Of a DNA stretch of 64,000 nt, positions 17,996 to 26,269 are shown piece after piece; the first letter of the stretch is position 1; the number at the start of each line of letters is the position of its first letter. Origin of the DNA: Natronohydrobacter thiooxidans (lineage in GTDB: Bacteria > Pseudomonadota > Alphaproteobacteria > Rhodobacterales > Rhodobacteraceae). The notes beneath the pieces were generated by a model. The model did no database searches. It saw only the letters and a program-made list of their open reading frames with translations, and had not been told where the DNA came from. A program made the translations under genes and the position numbers. The DNA is taken from the NCBI RefSeq assembly GCF_001884735.1, contig NZ_MJAP01000034.1:434001-498000 (forward strand), given 5' to 3'.

Positions 17996-18297
17996 GCACC
18001 CGATTCACCACTTCTGTCGTCACTGCGAATGACCTGTTCGAAGGCGATGTCGTCTATCTGACGCCGCAGGGCGGCTGGTCGCGCATCCATGCCGAGGCCG
18101 AGTTGTTTACCGATCAGGCCGCCGCCGAGGCCGCGCTGGACGCCGCGAATGCCCAGCCCGATCGGCTGGTCGGCGCCTATCTTGCGCCCGCGCGCAGTGG
18201 CCCCGACGGCCCCGAGCCCGCGCATTTCCGCGAAGAATTCCGCGCGCGCGGCCCGTCAAACTACCTGCATGGCAAACAGGCCGAGCGAATGTGTTGA
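17992..18297 (+). CDS. DUF2849 family protein
   Basis: A 101-residue protein overlapping the cysG stop by four bases. It matches DUF2849, a small family found between cysG and cysI in alphaproteobacteria: the NDLFEGDVVYLTPQGGW segment near residues 13-27 and the closing SNYLHGKQ are characteristic. No membrane segment or signal is visible. The constant position suggests a role in sulfite reductase maturation or siroheme delivery, but that is inference. Confidence 0.85.
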   Translation: MSTRFTTSVVTANDLFEGDVVYLTPQGGWSRIHAEAELFTDQAAAEAALDAANAQPDRLVGAYLAPARSGPDGPEPAHFREEFRARGPSNYLHGKQAERMC

Positions 18298-18345
18298 GCC
18301 CCCAAGCCACATATTCCTGACCTGCCCATCAAAGGACCGAACGCC

Positions 18346-20007
18346 ATGTATACCTATTCCGAATTCGACCGCGACTTCCTCGCGACCCGCAACGCCCAGT
18401 TCCGCGCCCAGGTGGAACGCCGCATCGCCGGCAACCTGACCGAAGAGGAATTTCGCCCGCTGCGCCTGATGAACGGGCTCTATCTGCAGCTCCATGCCTA
18501 TATGCTGCGCGTGGCCATCCCCTACGGCACGCTCCGCAGCGCCCAGATGCGCCAGCTGGCCCTGATCGCCGATAAATGGGACAAGGGCTACGGCCATTTC
18601 ACCACCCGCCAGAACATCCAGTACAACTGGCCGCGTCTGCGCGATGTGCCTGATATCCTTGATGCTTTGGCCGAAGTCGGGATGCATGCGATCCAGACCT
18701 CGGGCAATTGCGTGCGCAATGTGACGGCGGATCATTTCGCAGGTGCTGCGGCGGATGAGATCGCAGATCCGCGCCCCGTGGCGGAGCTCTTGCGCCAATG
18801 GTCCACCGATCACCCCGAATTCCAGTTCCTGCCGCGCAAGTTCAAGATCGCCATCACCGGCAGCCCCAATGACCGCGCCGTGACCCGCGCGCATGATATC
18901 GGGCTGCGCATGGTGCTGCAGGACGGCCAGCGCGGGTTTGAGGTGATCGTTGGTGGTGGTCTGGGCCGCACGCCGGTGATCGGCAAGGTGCTGGCGGAAT
19001 TCATCCCCGAGGCCGATCTGCTGCCCTATATCGAGGCGATCCTGTCGACCTATAACAGCTTCGGTCGCCGCGATAACAAATACAAGGCGCGCATCAAGAT
19101 CATGGTGAACGAGCTTGGGCTGGAAGAGGTCCGCGCCCGTGTCCAGCGCCGGTTCGAGACGCTGCGCGCCGAATGGCAGGGGGCCGATCAGGCGATCCTC
19201 GCCGATCTGCGCCGCGACTTCGCGCCGCCCGCTTTCCGCGTGGCGCCGACAGAAGCCTATGAAATCGCGTATAAAAATGACCCTGTATTCCGGTCCTTCG
19301 CGGATACGAATCTGGCCCAGCACTGGCAAGAGGGCTACACGATTGTCACCATCAGCCTGAAGGCGCATGGGGCGACACCGGGGGACGCGACCTCGGACCA
19401 GATGCGCCTGATGGCCGATCTGGCCGAGCGCTATGGCCATGACGAGTTGCGTATCAGCCATGAGCAGAACGTGATCCTGCCACATGTGCACAAATCCGAC
19501 TTGCCCGCGCTGCACGCGGCGCTGCAACAGGCCGGGCTAGCGACGGCGAATGTCGGGCTGATCTCGGATATCATCGCCTGCCCCGGCATGGATTATTGCG
19601 CGTTGGCCACGGCGCGCTCGATCCCGGTCGCGCAGGAAATCGCGACCGCGTTTGAAGCGCGTGAGCAGGATATCGGCGGGCTGAAAATCAAGATATCGGG
19701 GTGCATCAACGCCTGCGGACATCATCATGTGGGTCATATCGGGATTCTCGGTCTCGACCGGGCGGGCGTCGAGAATTACCAGATCACGCTTGGCGGCGAT
19801 GCGACCGAGACGGCGGCGCTTGGGGAACGTGCTGGTCCGGGCTTTGCCTATGACCAGATCGTCCCGGCCATCGAACGGGTGATCGATGCCTATCTCGACC
19901 TGCGCGAAGATCCGCAGGAAGAGTTTATCCAGACATTCCAACGGCTTGGGGCGCAACCTTTCAAGGATGCACTCTATCTGACAGGAGATCGCGCAGATGC
20001 CGCTTGA
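18346..20007 (+). CDS. cysI: Sulfite reductase hemoprotein (nitrite/sulfite reductase family)
   Basis: Reduces sulfite to sulfide with siroheme and a [4Fe-4S] cluster. The 553-residue protein has the duplicated ferredoxin-like half-domains and the cluster/siroheme motifs: CPGMDYC near residue 411 and ISGCINACGHHHVGHIG near 450, giving the four bridging cysteines. The substrate-binding FTTRQNIQYNW segment is near residue 85. Length is normal for the family. The next gene, cysH, starts 11 bases before its stop. The ferredoxin-NADP reductase at the end of the operon is the likely electron source, since no cysJ flavoprotein is present. Confidence 0.94.
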   Translation: MYTYSEFDRDFLATRNAQFRAQVERRIAGNLTEEEFRPLRLMNGLYLQLHAYMLRVAIPYGTLRSAQMRQLALIADKWDKGYGHFTTRQNIQYNWPRLRDVPDILDALAEVGMHAIQTSGNCVRNVTADHFAGAAADEIADPRPVAELLRQWSTDHPEFQFLPRKFKIAITGSPNDRAVTRAHDIGLRMVLQDGQRGFEVIVGGGLGRTPVIGKVLAEFIPEADLLPYIEAILSTYNSFGRRDNKYKARIKIMVNELGLEEVRARVQRRFETLRAEWQGADQAILADLRRDFAPPAFRVAPTEAYEIAYKNDPVFRSFADTNLAQHWQEGYTIVTISLKAHGATPGDATSDQMRLMADLAERYGHDELRISHEQNVILPHVHKSDLPALHAALQQAGLATANVGLISDIIACPGMDYCALATARSIPVAQEIATAFEAREQDIGGLKIKISGCINACGHHHVGHIGILGLDRAGVENYQITLGGDATETAALGERAGPGFAYDQIVPAIERVIDAYLDLREDPQEEFIQTFQRLGAQPFKDALYLTGDRADAA

Positions 20008-20728
20008 TGCACCTTCCCTGATTGCCGAGCTGCTGCGCGATCATGCCGAGAGCACCGCGCAGGGTTTTCTGACGGACGCCATCGCGCGGGTGGGGCGTGT
20101 CGCGATGGTCTCGTCCTTCGGGGCGGATTCGGCTGTGCTCTTGCATATGGTGGCCCAGATCGACCGCGATCTTCCGGTCTTATTCATTGATACTCTTGCA
20201 CTTTTTCCCGAGACCGTGGCCTATCAGAAGGATCTGGCCGCGCATCTGGGGCTGAGCAATGTGCAGACGATCACGCCGGATCGTACGGCGCTCTTCGAGC
20301 GTGACCCGGAGGGGTTGCTGTATCAGTCGGATACCGAAAGCTGCTGCCAGCTGCGCAAGGCGGAGCCGCTGGAGCGGGCGCTGCAGGGCTATGATGCCTG
20401 GATCACCGGGCGCAAGCGGCATCAGGCGGCGACGCGCGCGGATCTTGACCGGGTGGAGATGGAGCCAGGAACGGGACGTATCCGATTGAATCCATTGGCA
20501 GATTGGACGGCCGCGCAGATCGGCGCCTATCTCGATGCGCATGACCTGCCGCGCCACCCGCTGGTCGCGCGGGGCTATCCGTCGATCGGCTGCCAGCCCT
20601 GCACTTCGCGCGTCCTGTCGGGTGAAGATCCCCGCGCAGGTCGTTGGCGCGGAACGGAAAAAACCGAATGCGGGATTCATTTCATTGGCGGGGTGCCGCA
20701 GCGCGCCCGGAAGGCAGATGCAGCATGA
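19997..20728 (+). CDS. cysH: Assimilatory adenylyl-sulfate (APS) reductase
   Basis: Reduces activated sulfate to sulfite using thioredoxin or glutaredoxin. The 243-residue protein has the nucleotide-binding SSFGADSAVLLHM (about residues 38-50) and the active-site ECGIHF near the C-terminus. The cysteine pairs SCCQLRK (about 116) and GCQPC (about 199) are the [4Fe-4S] ligands that mark the APS-using type, as opposed to the cluster-free PAPS reductase of enterics. It overlaps cysI by 11 bases and the next gene by four. The sulfate-activating genes are not in the window. Confidence 0.93.
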   Translation: MPLDAPSLIAELLRDHAESTAQGFLTDAIARVGRVAMVSSFGADSAVLLHMVAQIDRDLPVLFIDTLALFPETVAYQKDLAAHLGLSNVQTITPDRTALFERDPEGLLYQSDTESCCQLRKAEPLERALQGYDAWITGRKRHQAATRADLDRVEMEPGTGRIRLNPLADWTAAQIGAYLDAHDLPRHPLVARGYPSIGCQPCTSRVLSGEDPRAGRWRGTEKTECGIHFIGGVPQRARKADAA

Positions 20729-21144
20729 GTGTGATTGTCACCGATACCGGCTTCAAGAGCGATGACTGGCCCGAAGGGGCGGTCGCGTTCGCCGAGATGG
20801 AACCCAACGGGATCAACAGCCTGGTGGCTGTTGATCTGCCCGGCGACACGGCCCCGGAGGCTGTGGAAGGGCTTGCCGAACGCGCGAGTCATATCCGCGT
20901 CCTGATCCCCGCTTTCAGCGATGGGCGCGGGTTCACGCTGGCTAAGCAATTGCGGCGTATGGGTTTTTCCGGGCGGTTGCGCGCGGCGGGGCCGCTGATT
21001 GCGGATCAATATGCCATGGCGCGGCGGTCGGGTTTCGACGAGATCGAGATCCCGCCTGCGCTGGCGGAACGGCAACCTGAAAGCGACTGGTTGGCGCGGG
21101 CGGATTGGCAGGCGCCGCATTACCAGCGTCGGTTGCAAGCATAA
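20725..21144 (+). CDS. DUF934 family protein
   Basis: A 139-residue protein starting at the ATG that overlaps the cysH stop (ATGA). It matches DUF934, a family that accompanies sulfite reductase genes in proteobacteria; the conserved core is the DGRGFTLAKQLRRMGFSGRLRA segment and the following IADQYAMARRSGFDEIEIP region (about residues 70-112). It is soluble, with no cysteine cluster, and has no proven biochemical role; an accessory role in sulfite reduction is inferred from the conserved linkage. Confidence 0.88.
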   Translation: MSVIVTDTGFKSDDWPEGAVAFAEMEPNGINSLVAVDLPGDTAPEAVEGLAERASHIRVLIPAFSDGRGFTLAKQLRRMGFSGRLRAAGPLIADQYAMARRSGFDEIEIPPALAERQPESDWLARADWQAPHYQRRLQA

Positions 21145-21158
21145 AAGGACTATAATTC

Positions 21159-21971
21159 ATGTCACTGGACGACGTTCTTCAGGCGAAGAAAGCCACCCCC
21201 ACGCTGCCCGATGCGCAGGTGGTCACAAGCGTAACCCATTATACCGACAGGCTTTTTGCCTTTCGCTGCTCGCGCCCGCAAAGCCTGCGCTTCCGCTCGG
21301 GCGAGTTTGTGATGATCGGGCTGATGGGCGACAATGGCAAGCCACTTTTGCGAGCCTATTCAATAGCTTCGCCCTCATGGGACGAGGAATTGGAGTTCTA
21401 TTCCATCAAAGTGCCGGATGGCCCGCTGACCTCGCGTCTGCAGCATATCCAGCCCGGAGACCCCATCATCTTGCGGCCCAAGCCGGTCGGAACGCTAGTG
21501 CTTGATGCATTGCTGCCGGGCAAGCGGCTGTGGATGCTGGCCACCGGAACCGGCATCGCGCCCTTTGCCTCGCTCCTGCGCGACCCGGAAACCTGGGAGA
21601 AATATCAACAGGTTATCGTCATGCATACCTGCCGCGAGGCGGCGGAACTGACCTATGGCAGAAACCTGATCGAGGCGCTGCCGGAAGACCCGCTGATCGG
21701 GGAACTGGTCGAGGGCAAGCTCTTGTATTACCCGGCGACGACGCGCGAGCCGAGTGCGAATATGGGAAGAGTGACCGATAACCTGTTGTCCGAAAAGGTT
21801 TTTGCCGATCTTGGCATCCCGCCGCTGGACCCGGAGACTGACCGGGCGATGGTCTGCGGATCGCTGGATTTCAACAAGGATATCAAGGCGATACTGGAAG
21901 AAGCTGGGCTGCGCGAAGGGGCGAACTCTGCCCCCGCAGAATATGTGGTGGAAAAGGCTTTTGTCGACTAG
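21159..21971 (+). CDS. fpr: Ferredoxin--NADP reductase
   Basis: A 270-residue FAD enzyme that passes electrons between NADPH and ferredoxin or flavodoxin. It has the FAD-binding RAYSIASPSWDEELEFYS motif (about residues 64-81), the NADP site ATGTGIAPFASLLRD (about 127) and a family-type C-terminus ending YVVEKAFVD. Located last in the sulfite-reduction operon, 14 bases after DUF934, it probably supplies reductant to CysI through ferredoxin. A strong terminator follows. Confidence 0.93.
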   Translation: MSLDDVLQAKKATPTLPDAQVVTSVTHYTDRLFAFRCSRPQSLRFRSGEFVMIGLMGDNGKPLLRAYSIASPSWDEELEFYSIKVPDGPLTSRLQHIQPGDPIILRPKPVGTLVLDALLPGKRLWMLATGTGIAPFASLLRDPETWEKYQQVIVMHTCREAAELTYGRNLIEALPEDPLIGELVEGKLLYYPATTREPSANMGRVTDNLLSEKVFADLGIPPLDPETDRAMVCGSLDFNKDIKAILEEAGLREGANSAPAEYVVEKAFVD

Positions 21972-22006
21972 ATGTTGATTTGAAAAAGCCTTTCACCAGA
22001 TGAAAA

Positions 22007-22037
22007 AACCCCGCGTCTGTCGCGGGGTTCTTTTTTT
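22007..22037. terminator. Strong bidirectional terminator after fpr
   Basis: AACCCCGCG (22007-22015) pairs with CGCGGGGTT (22021-22029) around a five-base loop, followed by seven T (22031-22037). A run of six A (22003-22008) on the other side supplies a T-run for the convergent doeA-like gene. Confidence 0.9.
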
Positions 22038-22094
22038 GCCTGATGAAAACGCATTCCGCGATGTGAAAAATGCGCTCCAGCCGGGTTGCGACCG

Positions 22095-23276
22095 TTATTT
22101 CACGAAGATCTCGCGCGGTGTTTCGCAGAGAAGTTCCGGCCCTTGTTCGGTGATGAGCACCGGCTCGGTGATTTCCAGCCCGCCATCTTCGAGCCAGAGC
22201 GCGGGCATGAAGTGAATCACCATGCCCGGTTTCAGCTCGGTCATGTCACCACGGCGTAAAGACAGCGTGCGCTCGCCCCAGTCGGGCGGGTAGCTGAGAC
22301 CGATGGAATAGCCGCAGCGATTGTCCTTCTCGAAGCCGCGCTTGTTCAGCGTCGCGTTGAAGGCATTGGCCACATCCTCGGCCCGCGCGCCGGGATAGCA
22401 TTGCGAGAGGCCCGCCTCGGTCGCCTCTAACACCGCGTCTTCGGCATGGCGGTAGAGATCGGGGACAGTGCCGAAAAACAGCGTGCGCGATTGCGGACAA
22501 TGGTAGCGGCGATGCACGCCCGCGATTTCGAAAAAGGTCGATTCGCCCTTGCGCATGGGCCGGTCATCCCAGGTCAGATGCGCGGCAGTGGCATCGAGGC
22601 CGGAAGGGGCCATGGGCACGATGGCGGGGTAATCGCCCCATTGGCCATCCGCGCCTTCGATCCCGGCCTTGGAAATCTCGGCCACCAGCAGGTTCTTGGC
22701 CATGCCGGGTTCGGCGACATCGAGGATGACCTGATGCATGCGTTCGACGATCCGGGCTGCGCGGCGGATATAGAGCAGTTCGGATTCGGATTTCACCAGC
22801 CTTTGCCAGTTCACGAGCCCCGTGGCATCGACAAAGCGGGCTTCGTGCAGATGGTTCACAAGGGTCTGATGCGCGGCGGCGGAATAATAGTAATTGTCCA
22901 TCTCGACGCCGATCCAGCCGGTATTCCAGCCGCGATCAATGATCAGCGCGGCCAGCGCTTCCATCGCGTGTTTCTGCGGGTTCTGAACATAGGTGTCATC
23001 ATAGGGGACGATGCTGTCTTCGCTTTTGGTGAAGACCGTGCGCAGGGCGCCGGGGGCGTCGATGCCGCGCCCCCACCAGATCGGATCGCCGTGGAGCGGC
23101 AGCAGGACCGCCTGCGGCACATAGAAGGACCAGCCGTCATAGCCCGAGATCCAGTTCATGTTGGAGGGATCGCAGATGATCATCAACTCGATGCCGCGCA
23201 GGTCCATTTCGACGCGGGTGCGGGTGATGCGGGCCTCATATTCGGCCTGGGTAAAATTCGGGTTGGTTGTGGTCAT
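22095..23276 (-). CDS. doeA: Ectoine hydrolase-like M24 peptidase-family enzyme (DoeA/EutD)
   Basis: A 393-residue protein with a creatinase N-domain and a pita-bread M24 C-domain. It carries the segments I associate with ectoine hydrolases: DPSNMNWISGYDGWSFYVPQ near residue 36, MDNYYYSAAAHQTL near 127, HLTWDDRP near 233, and FFEIAGVHRRYHCPQSRTLF near 247. DoeA opens the ectoine ring to N-acetyl-diaminobutyrate. The second domain departs from the classic two-metal M24 ligand set, as expected for this branch. The next gene upstream is a class III aminotransferase, consistent with ectoine breakdown, but a terminator separates them and doeB/eutE and an ectoine transporter are absent here. A generic Xaa-Pro-type hydrolase is the fallback. 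Confidence 0.78.
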   Translation of the reverse strand: MTTTNPNFTQAEYEARITRTRVEMDLRGIELMIICDPSNMNWISGYDGWSFYVPQAVLLPLHGDPIWWGRGIDAPGALRTVFTKSEDSIVPYDDTYVQNPQKHAMEALAALIIDRGWNTGWIGVEMDNYYYSAAAHQTLVNHLHEARFVDATGLVNWQRLVKSESELLYIRRAARIVERMHQVILDVAEPGMAKNLLVAEISKAGIEGADGQWGDYPAIVPMAPSGLDATAAHLTWDDRPMRKGESTFFEIAGVHRRYHCPQSRTLFFGTVPDLYRHAEDAVLEATEAGLSQCYPGARAEDVANAFNATLNKRGFEKDNRCGYSIGLSYPPDWGERTLSLRRGDMTELKPGMVIHFMPALWLEDGGLEITEPVLITEQGPELLCETPREIFVK

Positions 23277-23293
23277 GGGCGGATCCGCAGGAC

Positions 23294-23322
23294 AAAAAAG
23301 CCCCCGCGGGATTGCGGGGGCT
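23294..23322 (-). terminator. Intrinsic terminator between the aminotransferase and doeA-like genes
   Basis: On the minus strand, AGCCCCCGC pairs with GCGGGGGCT (arms 23299-23307 and 23314-23322, six-base loop), followed by six T (complement of 23294-23299). It lies 17 bases past the aminotransferase stop and 18 bases before the doeA start, so the two genes may be only partly co-transcribed. Confidence 0.8.
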
Positions 23323-23338
23323 TTGGGGGCTTTGGGGG

Positions 23339-24715
23339 TCAGAACTGGCCGGTCACAGCGTCGATAGCGTCGCGCGTGGCGGTGACGATCTCATCGGCCT
23401 CGGGCCGGGACAGGCACAGGGGGGGCGCGAAGCCGATGATTTCGCCCTGCGGCATGGCGCGGGCGATCACGCCGCGTCTGGCCATTTCGCCCACCACCTG
23501 CGCGGTGACTTTCTCGGCGGCGTCGAAATCCGTGCCCGTGGCGGGGTCGCGCTGCAATTCGACTGCGGCGAGCATGCCGTCGCCGCGCACATCGCCGACG
23601 AAACGGTGATCTGCCAGCGCATCGGCCATGGTCTGGCGGAAATAGGCACCAGTGTCGCGGGCATTCTCCACCAGACCAAGGCTGTCCACCAGTTTGAGGT
23701 TTGCCACACCGGCAGCGGCGCCGATGGGATGGGCGGAATAGGTCCAGCCATGGCCGAAGGGGCCGAACCTGTCGGTGCCTTCTTCGAGGATCCTGTACAT
23801 CTCGTCGCTGACGATGGAGCCGGAAAGCGGCGCATAGGCGGAAGTGAGGCCCTTGGCGATGGTGATGATATCAGGGGTGATACCGTAATGGGTGGAACCC
23901 ATCATCGTGCCCAGACGGCCGAACCCGGTGACGACCTCATCGGCGATCAGCAGGATATCGTGTTTCTTGAGAATCGGCTGGATCGCTTCCCAATAGCCTG
24001 CGGGCGGGGGGACGATGCCGCCGGTGCCAAGGATCGGCTCGCCGATGAAAGCGCCGATCGTGTCCGCGCCTTCGCGCTCGATCAGCTCTTCCAGTTTCGC
24101 GGCGCAATGGGCGGTGAACTGTTCCTCGCTCATCGCGGGGTCGGGGCGGCGGAAGTAATAGGGGGCCTCGGTATGGATGACCTCGGACAGGGGCAGGCCG
24201 AATTTCGCGTGGAAGGGCGTGAGGCCGGTGAGCGAGCCGGTGATCAGGCCCGAGCCGTGATAGCCGCGCCAGCGCGAGATGATCTTGCGTTTCTCGGGGC
24301 GGCCCCGGACGTTGTTGATATACCAGACAAGTTTCACATTGGTTTCATTCGCATCCGACCCGCCAAGGCCGAAATAGACGCGGTTCATATGCGCGGGCGC
24401 GCGCTCTGCCACCATATGGGCGAGCGTGATCGAAGCCTCGGTCCCGTGGCCGACATAGGCGTGGTAATAGGCCAGCTCATGCGCCTGGGCGGCGATGGCC
24501 TCGGCAATCTCGCTGCGGCCATAGCCGACATTGACGCAATAGAGGCCCGCGAAAGCGTCGAGCAGGCGGGTGCCGTCGCGATCCTCGATATAGACGCCCT
24601 TGGCGGTGCTGACGATGCGCGCGGGGCTTTCGCCGCGTCCGTGCTGGCCGAAATGGGTGGAGGGGTGGAGGAAATTCTCGCGATCCCACTGGCTGAGTTG
24701 GTCATTTGTCAGCAT
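23339..24715 (-). CDS. Class III PLP aminotransferase (DoeD/Atf-like)
   Basis: A 458-residue omega-aminotransferase. The PLP site is in DIITIAKGLTSAYAPLSG, Lys near residue 283; LLIADEVVTGFGRLG (about 250) supplies the cofactor-ring Asp; and GLGGSDANETNVKLVWYINN (about 117) is a family hallmark. Taken with the ectoine hydrolase-like neighbour, diaminobutyrate transamination (DoeD) is the most likely role; putrescine- or taurine-pyruvate transaminases are close relatives and cannot be excluded. The glycine/YCVNVGYG region (about 60) is typical of pyruvate-using members. Confidence 0.82.
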   Translation of the reverse strand: MLTNDQLSQWDRENFLHPSTHFGQHGRGESPARIVSTAKGVYIEDRDGTRLLDAFAGLYCVNVGYGRSEIAEAIAAQAHELAYYHAYVGHGTEASITLAHMVAERAPAHMNRVYFGLGGSDANETNVKLVWYINNVRGRPEKRKIISRWRGYHGSGLITGSLTGLTPFHAKFGLPLSEVIHTEAPYYFRRPDPAMSEEQFTAHCAAKLEELIEREGADTIGAFIGEPILGTGGIVPPPAGYWEAIQPILKKHDILLIADEVVTGFGRLGTMMGSTHYGITPDIITIAKGLTSAYAPLSGSIVSDEMYRILEEGTDRFGPFGHGWTYSAHPIGAAAGVANLKLVDSLGLVENARDTGAYFRQTMADALADHRFVGDVRGDGMLAAVELQRDPATGTDFDAAEKVTAQVVGEMARRGVIARAMPQGEIIGFAPPLCLSRPEADEIVTATRDAIDAVTGQF

Positions 24716-24772
24716 GTTGCGACCTTTCTGAAAATGTGAGTGCGGGGGGGGCGGCGGGCGGAAGGGCAGCGT

Positions 24773-25033
24773 TCAGCTGCCGCGCGCGCCTTTGCCGGGG
24801 TCGAGCCGATAGCTGCCTTCGGGCAGGTTCAGGGCTGCGGCCAGTTCGCGCAATTGCGACAGCGACAGGGTGATGACGACATCATCATCGCTTTGCGGGT
24901 CGAACTGGCGGAGTGTCACGCAATCCTCGAACGCGGTGATGATCACATCCTCGCGCAGCGCCTCTGCATGGGGCGCGCCCTCGTCCACGAGGGTGATGAC
25001 GGTGGCGTCGAAATCGTGCTCGATGGTGAACAT
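24773..25033 (-). CDS. Small hypothetical protein
   Basis: An 86-residue acidic protein beginning MFTIEHDFDATVITLVDEG and ending in a basic Gly/Lys tail. It reads as an alternating beta/alpha protein with no cysteine, signal or membrane segment. The ATG at 25033 is chosen because the sequence upstream in frame is low-complexity and Pro-rich, although its ribosome site is weak. It lies 57 bases upstream of the aminotransferase gene in the same direction. I do not recognise a functional family; coding status rests on balanced amino-acid composition. Confidence 0.6.
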   Translation of the reverse strand: MFTIEHDFDATVITLVDEGAPHAEALREDVIITAFEDCVTLRQFDPQSDDDVVITLSLSQLRELAAALNLPEGSYRLDPGKGARGS

Positions 25034-25157
25034 GAGAATGATGCTAGTGCAGGGCCGGGCGAGTTGGAAGCGGAAATCCCCGGTTGCGCGAAAATGGCGG
25101 TTTGCGCGCTGTGGCGGGCTTGGGTAGGGTGTTGCGGGCAATTGAGCGGGGGAGATC

Positions 25158-25523
25158 ATGAGAAAATGCATCTGGGCGATGGCCGGTGTGATGGGCGCGG
25201 GGGCGGCGCTGGCGGATACTGCGCAGTTTGACGGCACCTATGCGATTGATCCGGCGGCGCGGGACTGTCTGGTCGGGCAGGGCGATGTGCCGGGGGCGGC
25301 GTTCCGCATCGAGGAGGGGCAGTTTTTCGGGATCGAATCGGTCTGTCGGCTGGCCAATCCGACCAATATCCGCGACATGAGTGCGGCGCGGCTGTTCGAT
25401 CTGCAATGCAGCGGCGAGGGGGCGGAATGGTCGGACCGGATCCTGTTGATGAAGCTTGATGACGGGAGCCTGCTGCGGGTGGTGAACGGGCTGGCTTTCA
25501 CCAACCCGCTCTGCCCGGAGTGA
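25158..25523 (+). CDS. Secreted hypothetical protein with four cysteines
   Basis: A 121-residue protein with a clear signal peptide (MRKCIWAMAGVMGAGAALA, cleavage near residue 19). The mature part has four cysteines (RDCLVG, SVCRLA, LQCSGE, PLCPE), which would form two disulfides in the periplasm. No family recognised. It is transcribed away from the small gene at 24773, with 124 bases between the two starts. A GGGGGAG precedes the ATG by about nine bases. Confidence 0.75.
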   Translation: MRKCIWAMAGVMGAGAALADTAQFDGTYAIDPAARDCLVGQGDVPGAAFRIEEGQFFGIESVCRLANPTNIRDMSAARLFDLQCSGEGAEWSDRILLMKLDDGSLLRVVNGLAFTNPLCPE

Positions 25524-25571
25524 CGCGGGGCTGATCGGGCGCCTTCGCCGTGATGGCGGATGCGCCGCCCG

Positions 25572-25940
25572 TCAGGGCACAAGCTGCTGCGCGCGCGCCA
25601 GATAGGCACTGGCCAGTCCGGTGAGTTTCGCGGCATCCACCCCTTCCGAGGCGAGATGGACCTCTTCCAGACGCTCGGCGAGCTCGGTGGCCTCAGTGAT
25701 GATCTTTGCAAGCGCGTCTTCCAGCGTATAGGTCAGCTGGTGGATATCCTCCATATGGTCCGGGGTCATCGCGGGCTGTGCCAGAATCTCGGCCATGCGT
25801 TTGTTATGGGTGGAGAAATTGTCCATGGCTTCGGCCAGATCCGCAGATGTCTCGGCGGCGTAATGGTCAGGCCGCTCTTCGGCAAAGACGGGCATCGCGC
25901 CCATGGCCAGTGCAACGATCAGCGCAGTTCTTCGTTTCAT
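25572..25940 (-). CDS. Periplasmic helical protein, DUF6746-like
   Basis: A 122-residue protein with a signal peptide (MKRRTALIVALAMGAMPVFA, cleavage near 20) followed by an all-helical acidic domain. The pattern MEDIHQLTYTLEDALAKI...LEEVHLASEG looks like DUF6746, small periplasmic proteins reminiscent of cytochrome b562-type bundles but without haem ligands. AAGGA precedes the ATG at 25940. Function unknown. It ends opposite the secreted protein at 25158. Confidence 0.7.
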   Translation of the reverse strand: MKRRTALIVALAMGAMPVFAEERPDHYAAETSADLAEAMDNFSTHNKRMAEILAQPAMTPDHMEDIHQLTYTLEDALAKIITEATELAERLEEVHLASEGVDAAKLTGLASAYLARAQQLVP

Positions 25941-26072
25941 GGGAAAGATCCTTCAGCGAGATGTGATAAAACCGGTCACTGGGTGCTGATGGTCATATCA
26001 GACTCTGGCTGCCTGAACCTGACGAAATGTATCGGGAAATGATCTGCTGCTGCAAGCGCTTTCGCTGCGGCG

Positions 26073-26269
26073 TTTCAGCGCTGGCCTGAAATGGGAAATC
26101 AGTAGAAAAAACGCATGAAGCGGTTGCGCGCCTGGGGTGAGGGAGAGAGCGCCCGCTCAGCGTGCCCACCCACCCGCCCTTGCACGCTTCGCGGGCGCTG
26201 CCCGGGCTGGTTGCCCGGGCGGGCACTATGGCTGCGGTGCTGTCTGCCGCAGCTTTCAGCGCTGGCCTG
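26073..26269. repeat. 16-base direct repeat spanning the metG 3' end
   Basis: The 16 bases at 26073-26088 are repeated exactly at 26254-26269; the second copy includes the metG stop region. The neighbourhood of the first copy (CTGC-rich left side, GGGAAA right side) weakly resembles that of the second, as if a small piece of the metG 3' end had been duplicated with the structured element at 26148-26220 between the copies. Confidence 0.5.
26148..26220 (-). repeat. Structured dispersed element, copy A
   Basis: Outer arms AGCGCCCGC (26148-26156) and GCGGGCGCT (26191-26199); tandem TC/TC mismatch; inner arms AGCGTGC (26159-26165) and GCACGCT (26182-26188); then immediately a second hairpin, GCCCGGGC (26200-26207) and GCCCGGGC (26213-26220). 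The inner stem differs in sequence from all other copies but remains fully complementary. It starts 36 bases beyond the metG stop when read on the minus strand. The rest of the 315-base gap (25941-26255) holds no gene; it carries the DUF6746 promoter region. Confidence 0.85.
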
